From Chloroflexota bacterium (GTDB taxonomy: Bacteria > Chloroflexota > Chloroflexia > QHBQ01 > JADMIH01), in contig JADMIH010000093.1 in the NCBI GenBank assembly GCA_015478675.1, forward strand, positions 1-14,852: a stretch of DNA of 14,852 nt. Reading direction: 5' to 3'. Every line of letters begins with the position of its first letter. Position 1 is the first letter of the stretch. Shown in pieces: positions 1 through 6,983 of the stretch. The notes beneath the pieces were generated by a model. The model made no database searches, was not told the origin of the DNA, and was given only the letters and a program-made list of their open reading frames with translations. The position numbers and the translations under genes are program-made.

Positions 1-118
1 GGTGATTAAAGCCCCCTCTCCCATGAAGGGAGAGGGGCATGGGGTGAGGGTGCGTGAGGGTGCGCCTCCATAGCTACTCCTTGAAGATTGCTCCACCCCA
101 ACTCCTCTGAAAATGAGA
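1..118 (-). repeat. Partial MITE-like repeat, copy A (inverted, single-hairpin variant)
   Basis: Read on the minus strand, this stretch matches the left two thirds of the complete copies at 6648-6899 and 11080-11298. It shows the degraded terminal repeat (TTTTCAGAG at about 106-114), the block GGGGTGGAGCAATCTTC, the GGAGGCG-ACCCTCA block, then one hairpin with arms 13-22 and 28-37 around an ATGAA loop, then the ATTAAAG-type flank. It differs from the complete copies in having only one hairpin, and it runs off the left edge of the window. No coding capacity is seen. Confidence 0.75.
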
Positions 119-164
119 AGGGTAGTAGTATAGAGGGGTGCTAAATCACTCGTATTTTCATTCG

Positions 165-206
165 TAATGGTGGCCCGCAGGGTCATGCCTTACTCTGAAC
201 GCTTAC
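165..206 (+). repeat. Solo right-end fragment of the same repeat
   Basis: The sequence TCTGAACGCTTAC at 194-206 and the preceding CAGGGTCATGCC block resemble the right ends of the complete copies (TCTGAACAGTTAC at 6887-6899, TCTGAACATTTAC at 11286-11298). No matching body is attached on its left, so it looks like a relic end. It points in the opposite direction to copy A. The bases between 119 and 164 hold nothing I recognise. Confidence 0.5.
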
Positions 207-220
207 ATCGGCAACAAGCG

Positions 221-249
221 TTGAAAATGAAGACATTTCGATGTATAGT
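221..249 (+). promoter_or_regulatory. Sigma70-type promoter of plsY
   Basis: TTGAAA at 221-226 and TATAGT at 244-249 are separated by exactly 17 bases, each 5/6 to consensus. The start of transcription would be near 256, leaving a leader of about 35 bases before the ATG at 291. Confidence 0.7.
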
Positions 250-290
250 GTGACTCATAGGTAAGTTGCGAGCGGTGAGGGAGGCGGAAA

Positions 291-965
291 ATGTTGGCAA
301 TCTATCTTGCAGTTGCGGCGGTGATAGCCTACTTGATCGGCGGCATACCTGTCGGCGCGATAATCGCGCACTTCAACCATATTGACATCAGCCAGCATGG
401 CAGCGGTAAAACAGGCACAACGAATGTGCTGCGGGCGGTAGGAAAGAGGGCCGCCGCGCTGGTGTTAATAGGGGACTTCTTGAAGGGGACGGCGGCGGTG
501 CTCGCGGCTCGGATGATAATCGAAGTATTCTCCAGCGGAAAATTGGGGCTGCTCGGTTATCAGGTGTCTATACTCATGTTCGCAAGCGTGCTGGCAGCGG
601 CTGCTGCTGTGGCCGGGCATATCTGGTCTATTTATCTGAGGATAGTACACGGCAGCTGGAAGGGGGGGCGGGGCATTGTTACGGCGCTTGGAGCGGTAGC
701 GGTGGTAAGCCCCTGGATACTTCTGGCGGGCGTAGCGGTAGGTCTGCCTACGGTAGCGGTTTCACGCTACGTCTCTCTTGGCTCGATCGTGGGGGTTATC
801 GCGGCAAGTCTGACGATTATCTTGCTCGTAATGATCGGCCAAATGGACCCACTGGCGTTGCTTTTCCTTTTCCTGAGTGTGCTGGTGATCGCGGCGCATC
901 GCGACAACATTGAGCGGCTGCTGAAAGGTACGGAGCGCAAGCTTGGCGAACGCGCCAAAGCCTGA
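291..965 (+). CDS. plsY: PlsY-family acyl-phosphate:glycerol-3-phosphate acyltransferase
   Basis: A 224-residue integral membrane protein. PlsY transfers an acyl group from acyl phosphate to sn-glycerol 3-phosphate, giving lysophosphatidic acid, the first step of bacterial phospholipid synthesis. The three family motifs are recognisable: GSGKTGTTN at 37-45, GH-(x)-KGGRGIVTALG at 109-134, and AHRDNIERLLKGTE at 202-215. GDFLKG at 61-66 is also typical. Several hydrophobic segments (about 3-27, 55-75, 95-118, 130-158, 163-200) fit a multi-pass protein. The start is supported by GGGAGG at 279-284, six bases before the ATG, and by the promoter upstream. Two departures are seen: motif 1 normally reads GSGN, here GSGK, and motif 2 has about five extra residues between GH and KGG. 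It could therefore be a divergent paralog rather than the main PlsY. It is convergent with the following gene. Confidence 0.88.
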   Translation: MLAIYLAVAAVIAYLIGGIPVGAIIAHFNHIDISQHGSGKTGTTNVLRAVGKRAAALVLIGDFLKGTAAVLAARMIIEVFSSGKLGLLGYQVSILMFASVLAAAAAVAGHIWSIYLRIVHGSWKGGRGIVTALGAVAVVSPWILLAGVAVGLPTVAVSRYVSLGSIVGVIAASLTIILLVMIGQMDPLALLFLFLSVLVIAAHRDNIERLLKGTERKLGERAKA

Positions 966-980
966 TGCTCACGTATAGTA

Positions 981-997
981 CGGGGGCGGTCCTCCCG
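981..997. terminator. Possible weak hairpin between convergent genes
   Basis: CGGGGG at 981-986 can pair with CTCCCG at 992-997 (one G-T pair) across a 5-base loop, in the 33-base gap between the convergent plsY and membrane-protein stops. There is no T-run, so its activity as a terminator is doubtful. Confidence 0.25.
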
Positions 998-998
998 C

Positions 999-1397
999 TT
1001 ACAGGGGCCATGCCTTGAAAGGGATGGCAAGGAGCACGACGACCAGGCTGGCTGTGAAGAAGATCGCGGCGGTGCGCCCTTTGACAGGCGAGCCTTGGGT
1101 TTTGTCGGCACGACTGCGGCCAACGTGAGCCAGGGCTACAGCGCCCAGCATCAGAATGGGGTGTATATATCCGAGGTAAGCATCACCGCTCCAACGCTGC
1201 TCTAGAAGCCAGATGATAATGCCCACCAGCACCTGTATATCCATTGTGATGGTGAAGAGCAGGCCGAGCCTGTCGCTCGTGGCGTCCCAGGGGCGCGACC
1301 CGGTTGCTGCCAGCAGCGCGAGAACGATAGCGGCAAGGGCGGCGATGAGCACAAGCCAGCGCCATATGTTATGGATGTTTACCAGTATCTCTTGCAT
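999..1397 (-). CDS. Four-helix membrane protein resembling uncharacterised 'cytochrome B' family proteins
   Basis: A 132-residue protein with four hydrophobic segments (about 13-31, 46-65, 78-92, 109-128). Conserved-looking polar residues sit at membrane boundaries: H9 in HNIWRW, H79 in YIHP, and H91 in AHVGR. This layout (HN-x-x-RW, GLL-T-x-x-DIQ-x-x-x-G, HP, HVGR) resembles small uncharacterised proteins, often labelled 'cytochrome B', known from Bacteroidota and Chloroflexota. That resemblance is from memory, and heme binding is not shown. AAGGAG lies just upstream of the ATG. It begins 26 bases after the FAD-subunit gene on the same strand and is probably the last gene of the molybdenum-hydroxylase operon, so a role in electron transfer to the membrane is a fair inference but only that. 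Confidence 0.65.
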   Translation of the reverse strand: MQEILVNIHNIWRWLVLIAALAAIVLALLAATGSRPWDATSDRLGLLFTITMDIQVLVGIIIWLLEQRWSGDAYLGYIHPILMLGAVALAHVGRSRADKTQGSPVKGRTAAIFFTASLVVVLLAIPFKAWPL

Positions 1398-1423
1398 CTC
1401 TCTCTCCTTGTAGTGGTAGTAGA

Positions 1424-2401
1424 TCAGGTGAGTAGGGCGTCAAGTGCCTGCACGAATAGACCGCGCAGGAGGGTCATTTTGTAGGTGTTTTGTGATAAGG
1501 GATGCGCGTCGGCAAGGAGCAAGGCAGTTAGATGCTCATTGTCAAGGTCGGTGACAGGTCGCCCTGCCAGCGCTGCCTCTATGCTGCTGATGCGCCAGGG
1601 AATGGGCGCGACACCGCTGAAGGCGAGGCGTGCCATTTTGATTACGCCGGCTTCGACTTCCAGGTAAAGGGCGACGCCGGCGAGGGCGAAGGCCCAAAGG
1701 GCGCGCGGCATGGCTTTCAGGTAGATAGACCTGGCGCTGAATGTGGCGGGGGGGAGTACAACCTCGGTTATCACCGCACTTTCCGGCAAATTGACAAAAC
1801 TTCTGTTTGTTTCAGTGGGAAGGGTGAAGAGGTCGGATAGGGCGACCTCAGATTGGCCGGTGGGGCTGACTATAGTAAGCTTCGCATCGAGAGCCAACAG
1901 CGCCGCGGCGGGGTCGGAAGGGTGGGCGCTGACGCACTGGCTCTGATTAGCACCGAAGATCGCGTGCTGTTCGTTCTCGCCATCGCGAGCAAAGCAGGTG
2001 TCGCCGCCTTTGAGCCAGCAGTGATATGGGCCGCGAAAATACCAGCAGCGCGTCTGCTGCAAGAGGTTGCCGCCAATAGTGCCCATGTTGCGCAACTGGG
2101 TCGAAGCGGCAAGCCTGCACGCATCGGAGAGGGCGGTGTAAGAGGAGCGGATGGAGGGGTCGTCGGCCAGCGCACTCAGGGAGGTTAGCGCGCCGATACG
2201 AGCTCCGTCGCCACGCATATTGATGCCTGAGCCACCTCTCCACGCTTTTATGTCAACGAGGTGGAGCGGTTCTTGGATACCATCTTTCATCAGAGGGATA
2301 AGGTCGGTGCCACCCGCGAGCAGGCTGGCGCGGCTTGTCTTTTGTAGAGCGGCGAGGGCGGCGGCGGGCGATTCTGCCTGTGAATAGCCAAAGTTGTTCA
2401 T
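1424..2401 (-). CDS. FAD-binding subunit of a molybdenum hydroxylase (PaoB/YagS-like)
   Basis: A 325-residue FAD subunit of the xanthine dehydrogenase family, carrying electrons from Fe-S clusters to the final acceptor. FAD-binding motifs are clear: LLAGGTDLIPLMK at 27-39 and MGTIGGNLLQ at 106-115. Four cysteines, C119 (RCWYFR), C128, C136 and C156 (QCVSAHPSD), lie where PaoB of E. coli and the beta subunit of 4-hydroxybenzoyl-CoA reductase hold an extra [4Fe-4S] cluster; simple CoxM-type subunits lack it. The C-terminal part (AHPLSQNTYKMTLLRG, 295-310) also resembles PaoB. The start codon overlaps the stop of the upstream large-subunit gene as ATGA (2398-2401), indicating translational coupling. 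The substrate cannot be told from this subunit. Confidence 0.93.
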   Translation of the reverse strand: MNNFGYSQAESPAAALAALQKTSRASLLAGGTDLIPLMKDGIQEPLHLVDIKAWRGGSGINMRGDGARIGALTSLSALADDPSIRSSYTALSDACRLAASTQLRNMGTIGGNLLQQTRCWYFRGPYHCWLKGGDTCFARDGENEQHAIFGANQSQCVSAHPSDPAAALLALDAKLTIVSPTGQSEVALSDLFTLPTETNRSFVNLPESAVITEVVLPPATFSARSIYLKAMPRALWAFALAGVALYLEVEAGVIKMARLAFSGVAPIPWRISSIEAALAGRPVTDLDNEHLTALLLADAHPLSQNTYKMTLLRGLFVQALDALLT

Positions 2402-4737
2402 GATTGCCTCTCCTGTGGGGCGTTCTGCGCCAGGGCGTCAAGGATGCGGCGGGGTGTTATGGGTAACTCGCGCATACGCACTCCTACGGCATTGTAGATG
2501 GCGTTAGCGATAGCGGCGGCAGTTGGAATTATAGGCGGTTCGCCTGCGCCTTTAGAGCCAACGTGGTTTGCGAGGATATCTGCTTTGTCTATTCCAGAGG
2601 CAAACATCTCAGGCGCGTCAGCTATCGTGGGCAGCCTGTACTCTTCAAGGTTGGGGTTGAGCGGATGGCCTGTGCGGTGGTCTACTATCCTCTCTTCAAG
2701 CAAGCCGAAGCCTATGCCCTGGAGGATGCCGCCGTAGAACTGGCTACGCAGGCCCTTTGGGTTGATCACGCGGCCTACGTCGTGCACCGCTGATAGGCGC
2801 GTGACGCGTACCTGGCCGGTCGCTGTATTGACCTCAACCTCGGCTATCTGAGCGCCCCATGTACGTAGCGTTTGGCGTGGGTTTGGGCCGCGGAAGCCCT
2901 TGCCGGTAATCATGTAGTCGCTTATCTCAGCAAGTATGTCGCGGATCAAGCGGCGGCTTTCGGCCTTGCCTTCGATTGTGACAGCGCCATTCGCCACAAG
3001 GAGATGGCTGGAAGGCACTTCCATGAAGTAGGAAGCGATCTCCATTAGCTGCTGGCGGGCGTCCTCAGCGGCGGAGCGCACGGCAGGCCCTACAGAGGGC
3101 ATAGTCATGCTGCCCATGCTGGCGGGCGCGTAAGGCCCGCTCTCGGTATCTCCAAGCCTGAAGCGCACCGCCTGAAGAGGCACGCCAAGCTCCTCTGCGA
3201 CGATCTGGCTAAGGGCAGTCTTGGCGCCTGTGCCTATATCGTGGGTGCCACATTGGACCTCGGCGGTACCATCGGAGTTGAGGCGCACCAGGGCGTGGGC
3301 AGGAGGTCCACCGCCGCCGCTCCAAATCTGGCTGGCGATACCGATTCCACGCTTCCAGGGAGGGTCGCTTGCCAAAGAACCGGGTGTGGGCAAGGGGGAC
3401 CTGGGGTCAAGGCCTAGCTGCTCGGCGGCTACCTCATGGCATTGGAGCAACTGCTTGGAACTGTAATCTTGATCGGCCAGTTGATCTTTATCAGCATGGT
3501 TCTTACGGCGAAAGGCGAGGGGGTCCATGCCTAACTTCTGGCACAGTTCATCCACAGCGGACTCCAGGGCGAAAGTGCCTTCGACGAAGCCCGGCGCTCT
3601 GAAGGCGGAATGTGTACCGAGATTCGTATGCACCCCAATCGTGTGAGTACGCACATTTGGGCATTTGTAAAGTTCTTTAGCTGGGCCGGCGACCGCCGCC
3701 GACCACGCACCGTATATGCCTATGCCGTTGAGCACTTCCAGGTCAATCGCTGTGAGGGTTCCGTCGCGCTTTGCGCCGAGCTTTATCTTCTGCACAGTCG
3801 CGCCGCGATTACCGGCGAGGAGGTTTTCCTCGGTGCGGGTGAGCATCAGCTTGATGGGGCGTCCGGCGGCTTTGGCGAGGAGGGCGGCGATTATTGTCTG
3901 CTTGAGTGTGCCGCCCTTGCTGCCGAAACCGCCGCCCATATACTCTGATATGACGTGAACTTTGCTCTCCGGCATCTTGAGAACGCTTGCTACACGATGG
4001 CGCACGCCATAGATGTACTGGGTGGACTCCCAGACTGTTAGCTCATCCCCTTCCCACATAACTACAGCGCCGTGTGTCTCAAGGGAGTTGTGCATTTGGG
4101 TAGAGGTTTTATAGGTGCTCTCAACAATTACGTCCGCAGAGTTGAAGGCTTTTTGTAGATCGCCGCGCGAGTATAGCTCTCCGCCCTGGCCATCGTCTTC
4201 GCGGAGGATGTTACCTCTGGGCTGAACATCGGGCGCGCCGGGGCTGAGAGCTTCTTCGATGTCTGTGATAAAAGGTAGAGGCTCGTACTCGACGCGAATC
4301 AGCTTGAGGGCGTCTCTTGCCGTGTCAAGGTCGTCGGCGGCCACGGCGGCCACTTCGTCGCCCACAAAGCGCACTACCTGATCGAAGAGGTTGCTCGCGC
4401 CGCCGTACCAGGGAATGTCAGGTGCAGTTTGGCGTGAGATTACGGCGCGTACTCCGGGGAGCTTTTCAGCGTGGCTGGTGTCAAGGGTGGTGATGCGCGC
4501 ATGTGGGTGTGGCGAGCGCAGCACAGCGGCGTAAAGCATACCTGCCGGGTGGATGTCATAGGTGAATTTTGCAGCGCCGGTCACACGGGCAGGTCCATCT
4601 ACGCGATCAACGGGTTTGCCAACGCAGACAAAGTCGTGATCTTCTTGCCAGGGCTGCGGTTCTTCCTTTTCGACGACCACCGTTTCTTCGTGAACGCGGC
4701 CTTCTATTTCGACCTTAGTTTTTACGACGCGAACCAT
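2398..4737 (-). CDS. Molybdopterin-binding catalytic subunit, aldehyde oxidoreductase/xanthine dehydrogenase family
   Basis: A 779-residue large subunit that hydroxylates its substrate at a molybdenum-cytosine- or similar pterin cofactor. The N-terminal hammerhead domain starts near VGKPVDRVDGPARVTG (39-54). Cofactor-binding signatures are GGGFGSKGG at 268-276, AFRAPG at 378-383 and GTHDIGTGAKTALSQ at 497-511. The catalytic base is probably E733 in GSKGAGEPP (727-735). The active-site loop AFRAPG lacks the AYxCSFR signature of true CO dehydrogenase, so CoxL is excluded; aldehydes, purines or aromatic heterocycles are possible substrates. About 36 charged residues precede the usual domain start. 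The ATG has GAGG four bases upstream. The order small-large-FAD subunit differs from E. coli paoABC. No molybdenum-insertion chaperone (XdhC/CoxF type) is in the window. Confidence 0.95.
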   Translation of the reverse strand: MVRVVKTKVEIEGRVHEETVVVEKEEPQPWQEDHDFVCVGKPVDRVDGPARVTGAAKFTYDIHPAGMLYAAVLRSPHPHARITTLDTSHAEKLPGVRAVISRQTAPDIPWYGGASNLFDQVVRFVGDEVAAVAADDLDTARDALKLIRVEYEPLPFITDIEEALSPGAPDVQPRGNILREDDGQGGELYSRGDLQKAFNSADVIVESTYKTSTQMHNSLETHGAVVMWEGDELTVWESTQYIYGVRHRVASVLKMPESKVHVISEYMGGGFGSKGGTLKQTIIAALLAKAAGRPIKLMLTRTEENLLAGNRGATVQKIKLGAKRDGTLTAIDLEVLNGIGIYGAWSAAVAGPAKELYKCPNVRTHTIGVHTNLGTHSAFRAPGFVEGTFALESAVDELCQKLGMDPLAFRRKNHADKDQLADQDYSSKQLLQCHEVAAEQLGLDPRSPLPTPGSLASDPPWKRGIGIASQIWSGGGGPPAHALVRLNSDGTAEVQCGTHDIGTGAKTALSQIVAEELGVPLQAVRFRLGDTESGPYAPASMGSMTMPSVGPAVRSAAEDARQQLMEIASYFMEVPSSHLLVANGAVTIEGKAESRRLIRDILAEISDYMITGKGFRGPNPRQTLRTWGAQIAEVEVNTATGQVRVTRLSAVHDVGRVINPKGLRSQFYGGILQGIGFGLLEERIVDHRTGHPLNPNLEEYRLPTIADAPEMFASGIDKADILANHVGSKGAGEPPIIPTAAAIANAIYNAVGVRMRELPITPRRILDALAQNAPQERQS

Positions 4738-4766
4738 AAAACCTCACTCTCTTGACGAGCGCTGAG

Positions 4767-4810
4767 GGCCTGAGGGATTGGGGGCATGCGGAGTATCTGA
4801 TACTCAGGCC
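4767..4810 (-). promoter_or_regulatory. Intercistronic inverted repeats with two competing pairings
   Basis: In the 87-base gap between the small- and large-subunit genes, GAGTATC (4791-4797) and GATACTC (4799-4805) form a perfect 7-1-7 palindrome. In addition GGCCTGAG (4767-4774) is complementary to CTCAGGCC (4803-4810). Both pairings use bases 4803-4805, so only one can form at once. It may stabilise or punctuate the operon mRNA; no function is proven. Confidence 0.5.
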
Positions 4811-4824
4811 TGATCGCTCATCAC

Positions 4825-5358
4825 TCAGTCCTCAGCAGTTATGCCTCGTTGCGCTGCAACGCGCTGTACAGCCTCAAGGATGCCTTTGTAAGCGCCACAC
4901 CTGCACAGGTTGCCCGCCATGTAGTACCTGATCTCTTCTTCGGAGGGGTCGGGGTTGCTTGCCAGGAGAGCGGTGGCAGAGATTATCTGGCCTGGGGTGC
5001 AGAAGCCGCACTGAAAGCCATCAGTTTCAATGAAGGCTTGCTGAAGTGGGGTAAGCTCACCGCCAGGTCCGGCCAGACCTTCAATTGTGGTAATAGCTTC
5101 GCCATCGCAGGAGAGCGCGAGGGTAAGGCAGGAAAGAATGGGCGTATCGCCGCGCAAGACAGTACACGCGCCACAATTGCCCATATCGCAGACCTTCTTG
5201 GTGCCTGTCAGCTTCAGGTCGTCGCGCAACAGGTCAAGCAGCGTCCGGCGGGGAGGGAGGCTGACGGCGTATGTATCGCCATTCACGGCCAGGGTAAGGC
5301 GGCGGTGCGTTGGGTGGGCTGATAAAGGAAGTTCCACTCCTTGATTTTCTGCATGCAT
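4825..5358 (-). CDS. [2Fe-2S] small subunit of the molybdenum hydroxylase
   Basis: From the ATG at 5358 this is a 177-residue protein with two [2Fe-2S] clusters. It moves electrons from the molybdenum site toward FAD. The plant-type ferredoxin domain has C57, C62, C65 and C77 (CDMGNCGAC and a later Cys). The second, helical domain has C117, C120, C152 and C154 (FQCGFCTPG, NLCRCGAY). Q116 is the conserved glutamine next to the pterin. The open frame extends eight codons further to a TTG at 5382, but GGAG seven bases before the internal ATG favours 5358. A 15-20-residue non-conserved N-terminal tail precedes the ferredoxin domain and is not an obvious Tat signal. It lies 86 bases after the lipoprotein stop and 87 before the large subunit on the same strand. 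Confidence 0.94.
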   Translation of the reverse strand: MHAENQGVELPLSAHPTHRRLTLAVNGDTYAVSLPPRRTLLDLLRDDLKLTGTKKVCDMGNCGACTVLRGDTPILSCLTLALSCDGEAITTIEGLAGPGGELTPLQQAFIETDGFQCGFCTPGQIISATALLASNPDPSEEEIRYYMAGNLCRCGAYKGILEAVQRVAAQRGITAED

Positions 5359-5444
5359 GCAGTAACTCCATTCAGATTGCAATAGCCGAACTAAAGCAAA
5401 AGGCAGGCCAGGACCGGGCTGGGCTGCGTGTCGTTGAGAAAGGG

Positions 5445-6569
5445 TTATGGCACGACGCGCACAGCGAAACCAACCTGTATAACCTGGGCGCGATACTGCA
5501 TTTCAACCCAGAGCTTGTAGATGCCGGGTCGAGGGAAGGTATGTGAGAAGACCAGGTCGGGGCCGTAACCGACGGCGGGCGGAACGTCTTGCCCACCGGT
5601 GATCGAAGCCTGAGCGGTTTGCTGGACGGGAAGAAGCGGCTGTGGAGTTGTGGCGGCGACAGTGGCGAGCGCCTGCGCTATGCTTGGGGCAAAGGTGGGC
5701 ATCTGCTGAGGTTGGCCTGTGTCTGTACCTGTACCTGTGCCCGCAGAACCGGCTGCATCTGAGCCTGCGGGCACGCCCATGTTTGCTCCTGAGTTGGGAT
5801 TGGTGCCGGTGCTGGTTTCTGGTGTGCTGCCCAGGGTTGAAGGGGTTTGCGAAGGGTCGGGGGTTGGTTCGGGTATGAAGCGGGTCATCTCTGAGGTGGC
5901 GAGTTCGTGCGCAAAGCTGCCGCCGTCCTTGTCCACGACCCAGAGGTGACCGGGGGCATTGAGGTAGGGCCACAACGCTGTTACGGGCTGGCCGCGCTCG
6001 GTGAGGTGGAATACAAGCTGCGCGGGCTGCCCGGCTTTGAGCGTATCAGGCGACTTGAGGAAGTCAACCCGAACGGAGCCGGTGAACTTGGGCCCGGTAT
6101 CCTCTTGAAGTTGCACGGGGCCTGTGGGAGTACCAGCTGTGATAGTAGTTGTAAAGACCTGGACTGCTGCTCCCTGTGGTTTGTAGATGGCGTAGGTGTA
6201 ATATGTGCCGAGCATAGGCCAGTAGGTAAAGATAGATGCCTCGTTACTCACGAGGCGGTCGGTAAAGGTATGGTTGAAATAGGTCAGGTCTTTGCTGATG
6301 AGCACGTTGTGCATCAGAGCGCCTGAGACATTTTCGAAGGCGACCACAGGCTTACTTGTCTTTGCGTCAGTAACGCCATAGGTGATGGTGCCGCGTGCGG
6401 GTGGGTTCAAGGTGAGGGGGTCTGTTTTGACGCCCACCCGGTAGGCCCCTGTTTGAGCAGGAATGTCAACAGAGGTAGGCCCGGCGCAAGCGGCAAGCGC
6501 TCCAAATCCTATGAGTCCAGCAGCAGCTACGACCATAACCGTGCGGAATCTGAAAGTCAGACCAGTCAC
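5445..6569 (-). CDS. Secreted lipoprotein with a split YtkA-like beta-sandwich domain
   Basis: A 374-residue protein with a lipoprotein signal: basic N-terminus, hydrophobic core (11-24) and lipobox LAAC with C28 as the likely lipidated residue. Residues 55-150 form an extracytoplasmic domain of unknown type (MHNVLISKDLTYFNH). Residues 165-222 and 335-374 together resemble a YtkA-like domain: NAPGHLWVVDKDGGSFAH followed by FPRPGIYKLWVEMQ and a strand-rich end. Between these halves lies about 110 residues rich in Pro, Thr, Gly, Ser and Ala (230-333). Proteins with this domain are often found near copper or redox genes, but a ligand is not established here. SD GGAGG lies upstream of the ATG. 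It is upstream of the molybdenum-hydroxylase genes on the same strand, 86 bases away, so joint transcription is plausible. Confidence 0.78.
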   Translation of the reverse strand: MTGLTFRFRTVMVVAAAGLIGFGALAACAGPTSVDIPAQTGAYRVGVKTDPLTLNPPARGTITYGVTDAKTSKPVVAFENVSGALMHNVLISKDLTYFNHTFTDRLVSNEASIFTYWPMLGTYYTYAIYKPQGAAVQVFTTTITAGTPTGPVQLQEDTGPKFTGSVRVDFLKSPDTLKAGQPAQLVFHLTERGQPVTALWPYLNAPGHLWVVDKDGGSFAHELATSEMTRFIPEPTPDPSQTPSTLGSTPETSTGTNPNSGANMGVPAGSDAAGSAGTGTGTDTGQPQQMPTFAPSIAQALATVAATTPQPLLPVQQTAQASITGGQDVPPAVGYGPDLVFSHTFPRPGIYKLWVEMQYRAQVIQVGFAVRVVP

Positions 6570-6604
6570 AAAGCTCTCCTCCTGAAAGTTTAGTCAACGC
6601 AGCG

Positions 6605-6613
6605 ATTATAGCA
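6605..6613 (-). promoter_or_regulatory. Extended -10 promoter of the lipoprotein/molybdenum-hydroxylase operon
   Basis: Read on the minus strand, TGC-TATAAT is a perfect -10 hexamer with its TGn extension. The -35 at the 17-base spacing (TGTCCA) is poor. The same ATGCTATAATCG string recurs in front of cinA. The leader would be about 30 bases. Confidence 0.6.
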
Positions 6614-6647
6614 TACCGCGTGCCTGTTGGACAGGCGGGGAGGGGAG

Positions 6648-6899
6648 GTAAGGGTGCAGAGTTGGGGTAGAGCAAAGTTCAAGGGTAACTGTGGAGGCGT
6701 ACCCTCACCTACCCTTACGTACCCTCACCCCCAAACCCCCTCTCCCATGAAGGGAGAGGGGGCTTTACGCCCTCACCTGCCCTCACCCCATGCCCCTCTC
6801 CCATGAAGGGAGAGGGGGCTTTGTGCATGGGGAGAGCTAAGGGGCACCGCTGTGAACCCGTCGGGGGCTTGACCCTGCACCCATACTCTGAACAGTTAC
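6648..6899 (+). mobile_element. Complete MITE-like element, copy B (252 bp, two hairpins)
   Basis: The ends are GTAAGGGTGCAGA (6648-6660) and TCTGAACAGTTAC (6887-6899), imperfect inverted repeats (10 of 13). Inside are two GC-rich hairpins: arms 6736-6746 and 6752-6762, and arms 6793-6802 and 6808-6817, both with an ATGAA loop, and several ACCCTCACC blocks. There is no open frame of its own, which fits a non-autonomous element. It aligns along its length with copy C at 11080-11298, with point differences and length changes in between. No consistent target duplication was identified. Confidence 0.75.
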
Positions 6900-6910
6900 G
6901 AGCGGACTGG

Positions 6911-6919
6911 TGATATAAT
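6911..6919 (+). promoter_or_regulatory. Extended -10 promoter of the PRC-barrel gene
   Basis: TGA-TATAAT is a perfect -10 with TGn extension, starting 12 bases after the right end of repeat copy B. No good -35 is seen at 16-18 bases; the space falls inside the terminal repeat of the element. The leader would be about 58 bases. Confidence 0.65.
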
Positions 6920-6983
6920 GAGATGCCAGGCAATCATTCAATTTAGGTAGCAAGGAAGAGCAATAGGTTGTAGGGAGAAGGAT

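Noticed and set aside
3610..3948. Plus-strand open frame inside the large-subunit gene, and similar long frames inside other genes
   Set aside because: They are antisense or shifted-frame shadows caused by high GC; the opposite-strand proteins carry clear family motifs.
2398..4737. Possible aerobic CO dehydrogenase (CoxL)
   Set aside because: The large subunit has AFRAPG at the active-site loop, not AYxCSFR, and the FAD subunit has the PaoB-type cysteines, so it belongs to another branch of the family.
5359..5382. Upstream TTG start for the [2Fe-2S] subunit
   Set aside because: The internal ATG at 5358 has a well-spaced GGAG, while the TTG has none clearly placed; the extra eight residues are not family-like.
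6736..6817. Hairpin repeats as a CRISPR array
   Set aside because: There are only two units per place, the units are self-complementary, and the intervening sequence is itself repeated between copies rather than unique spacers.
6715..6933. Minus-strand open frame across repeat copy B
   Set aside because: It is only the translation of the repeat hairpins, with no start signal and no protein-like composition.
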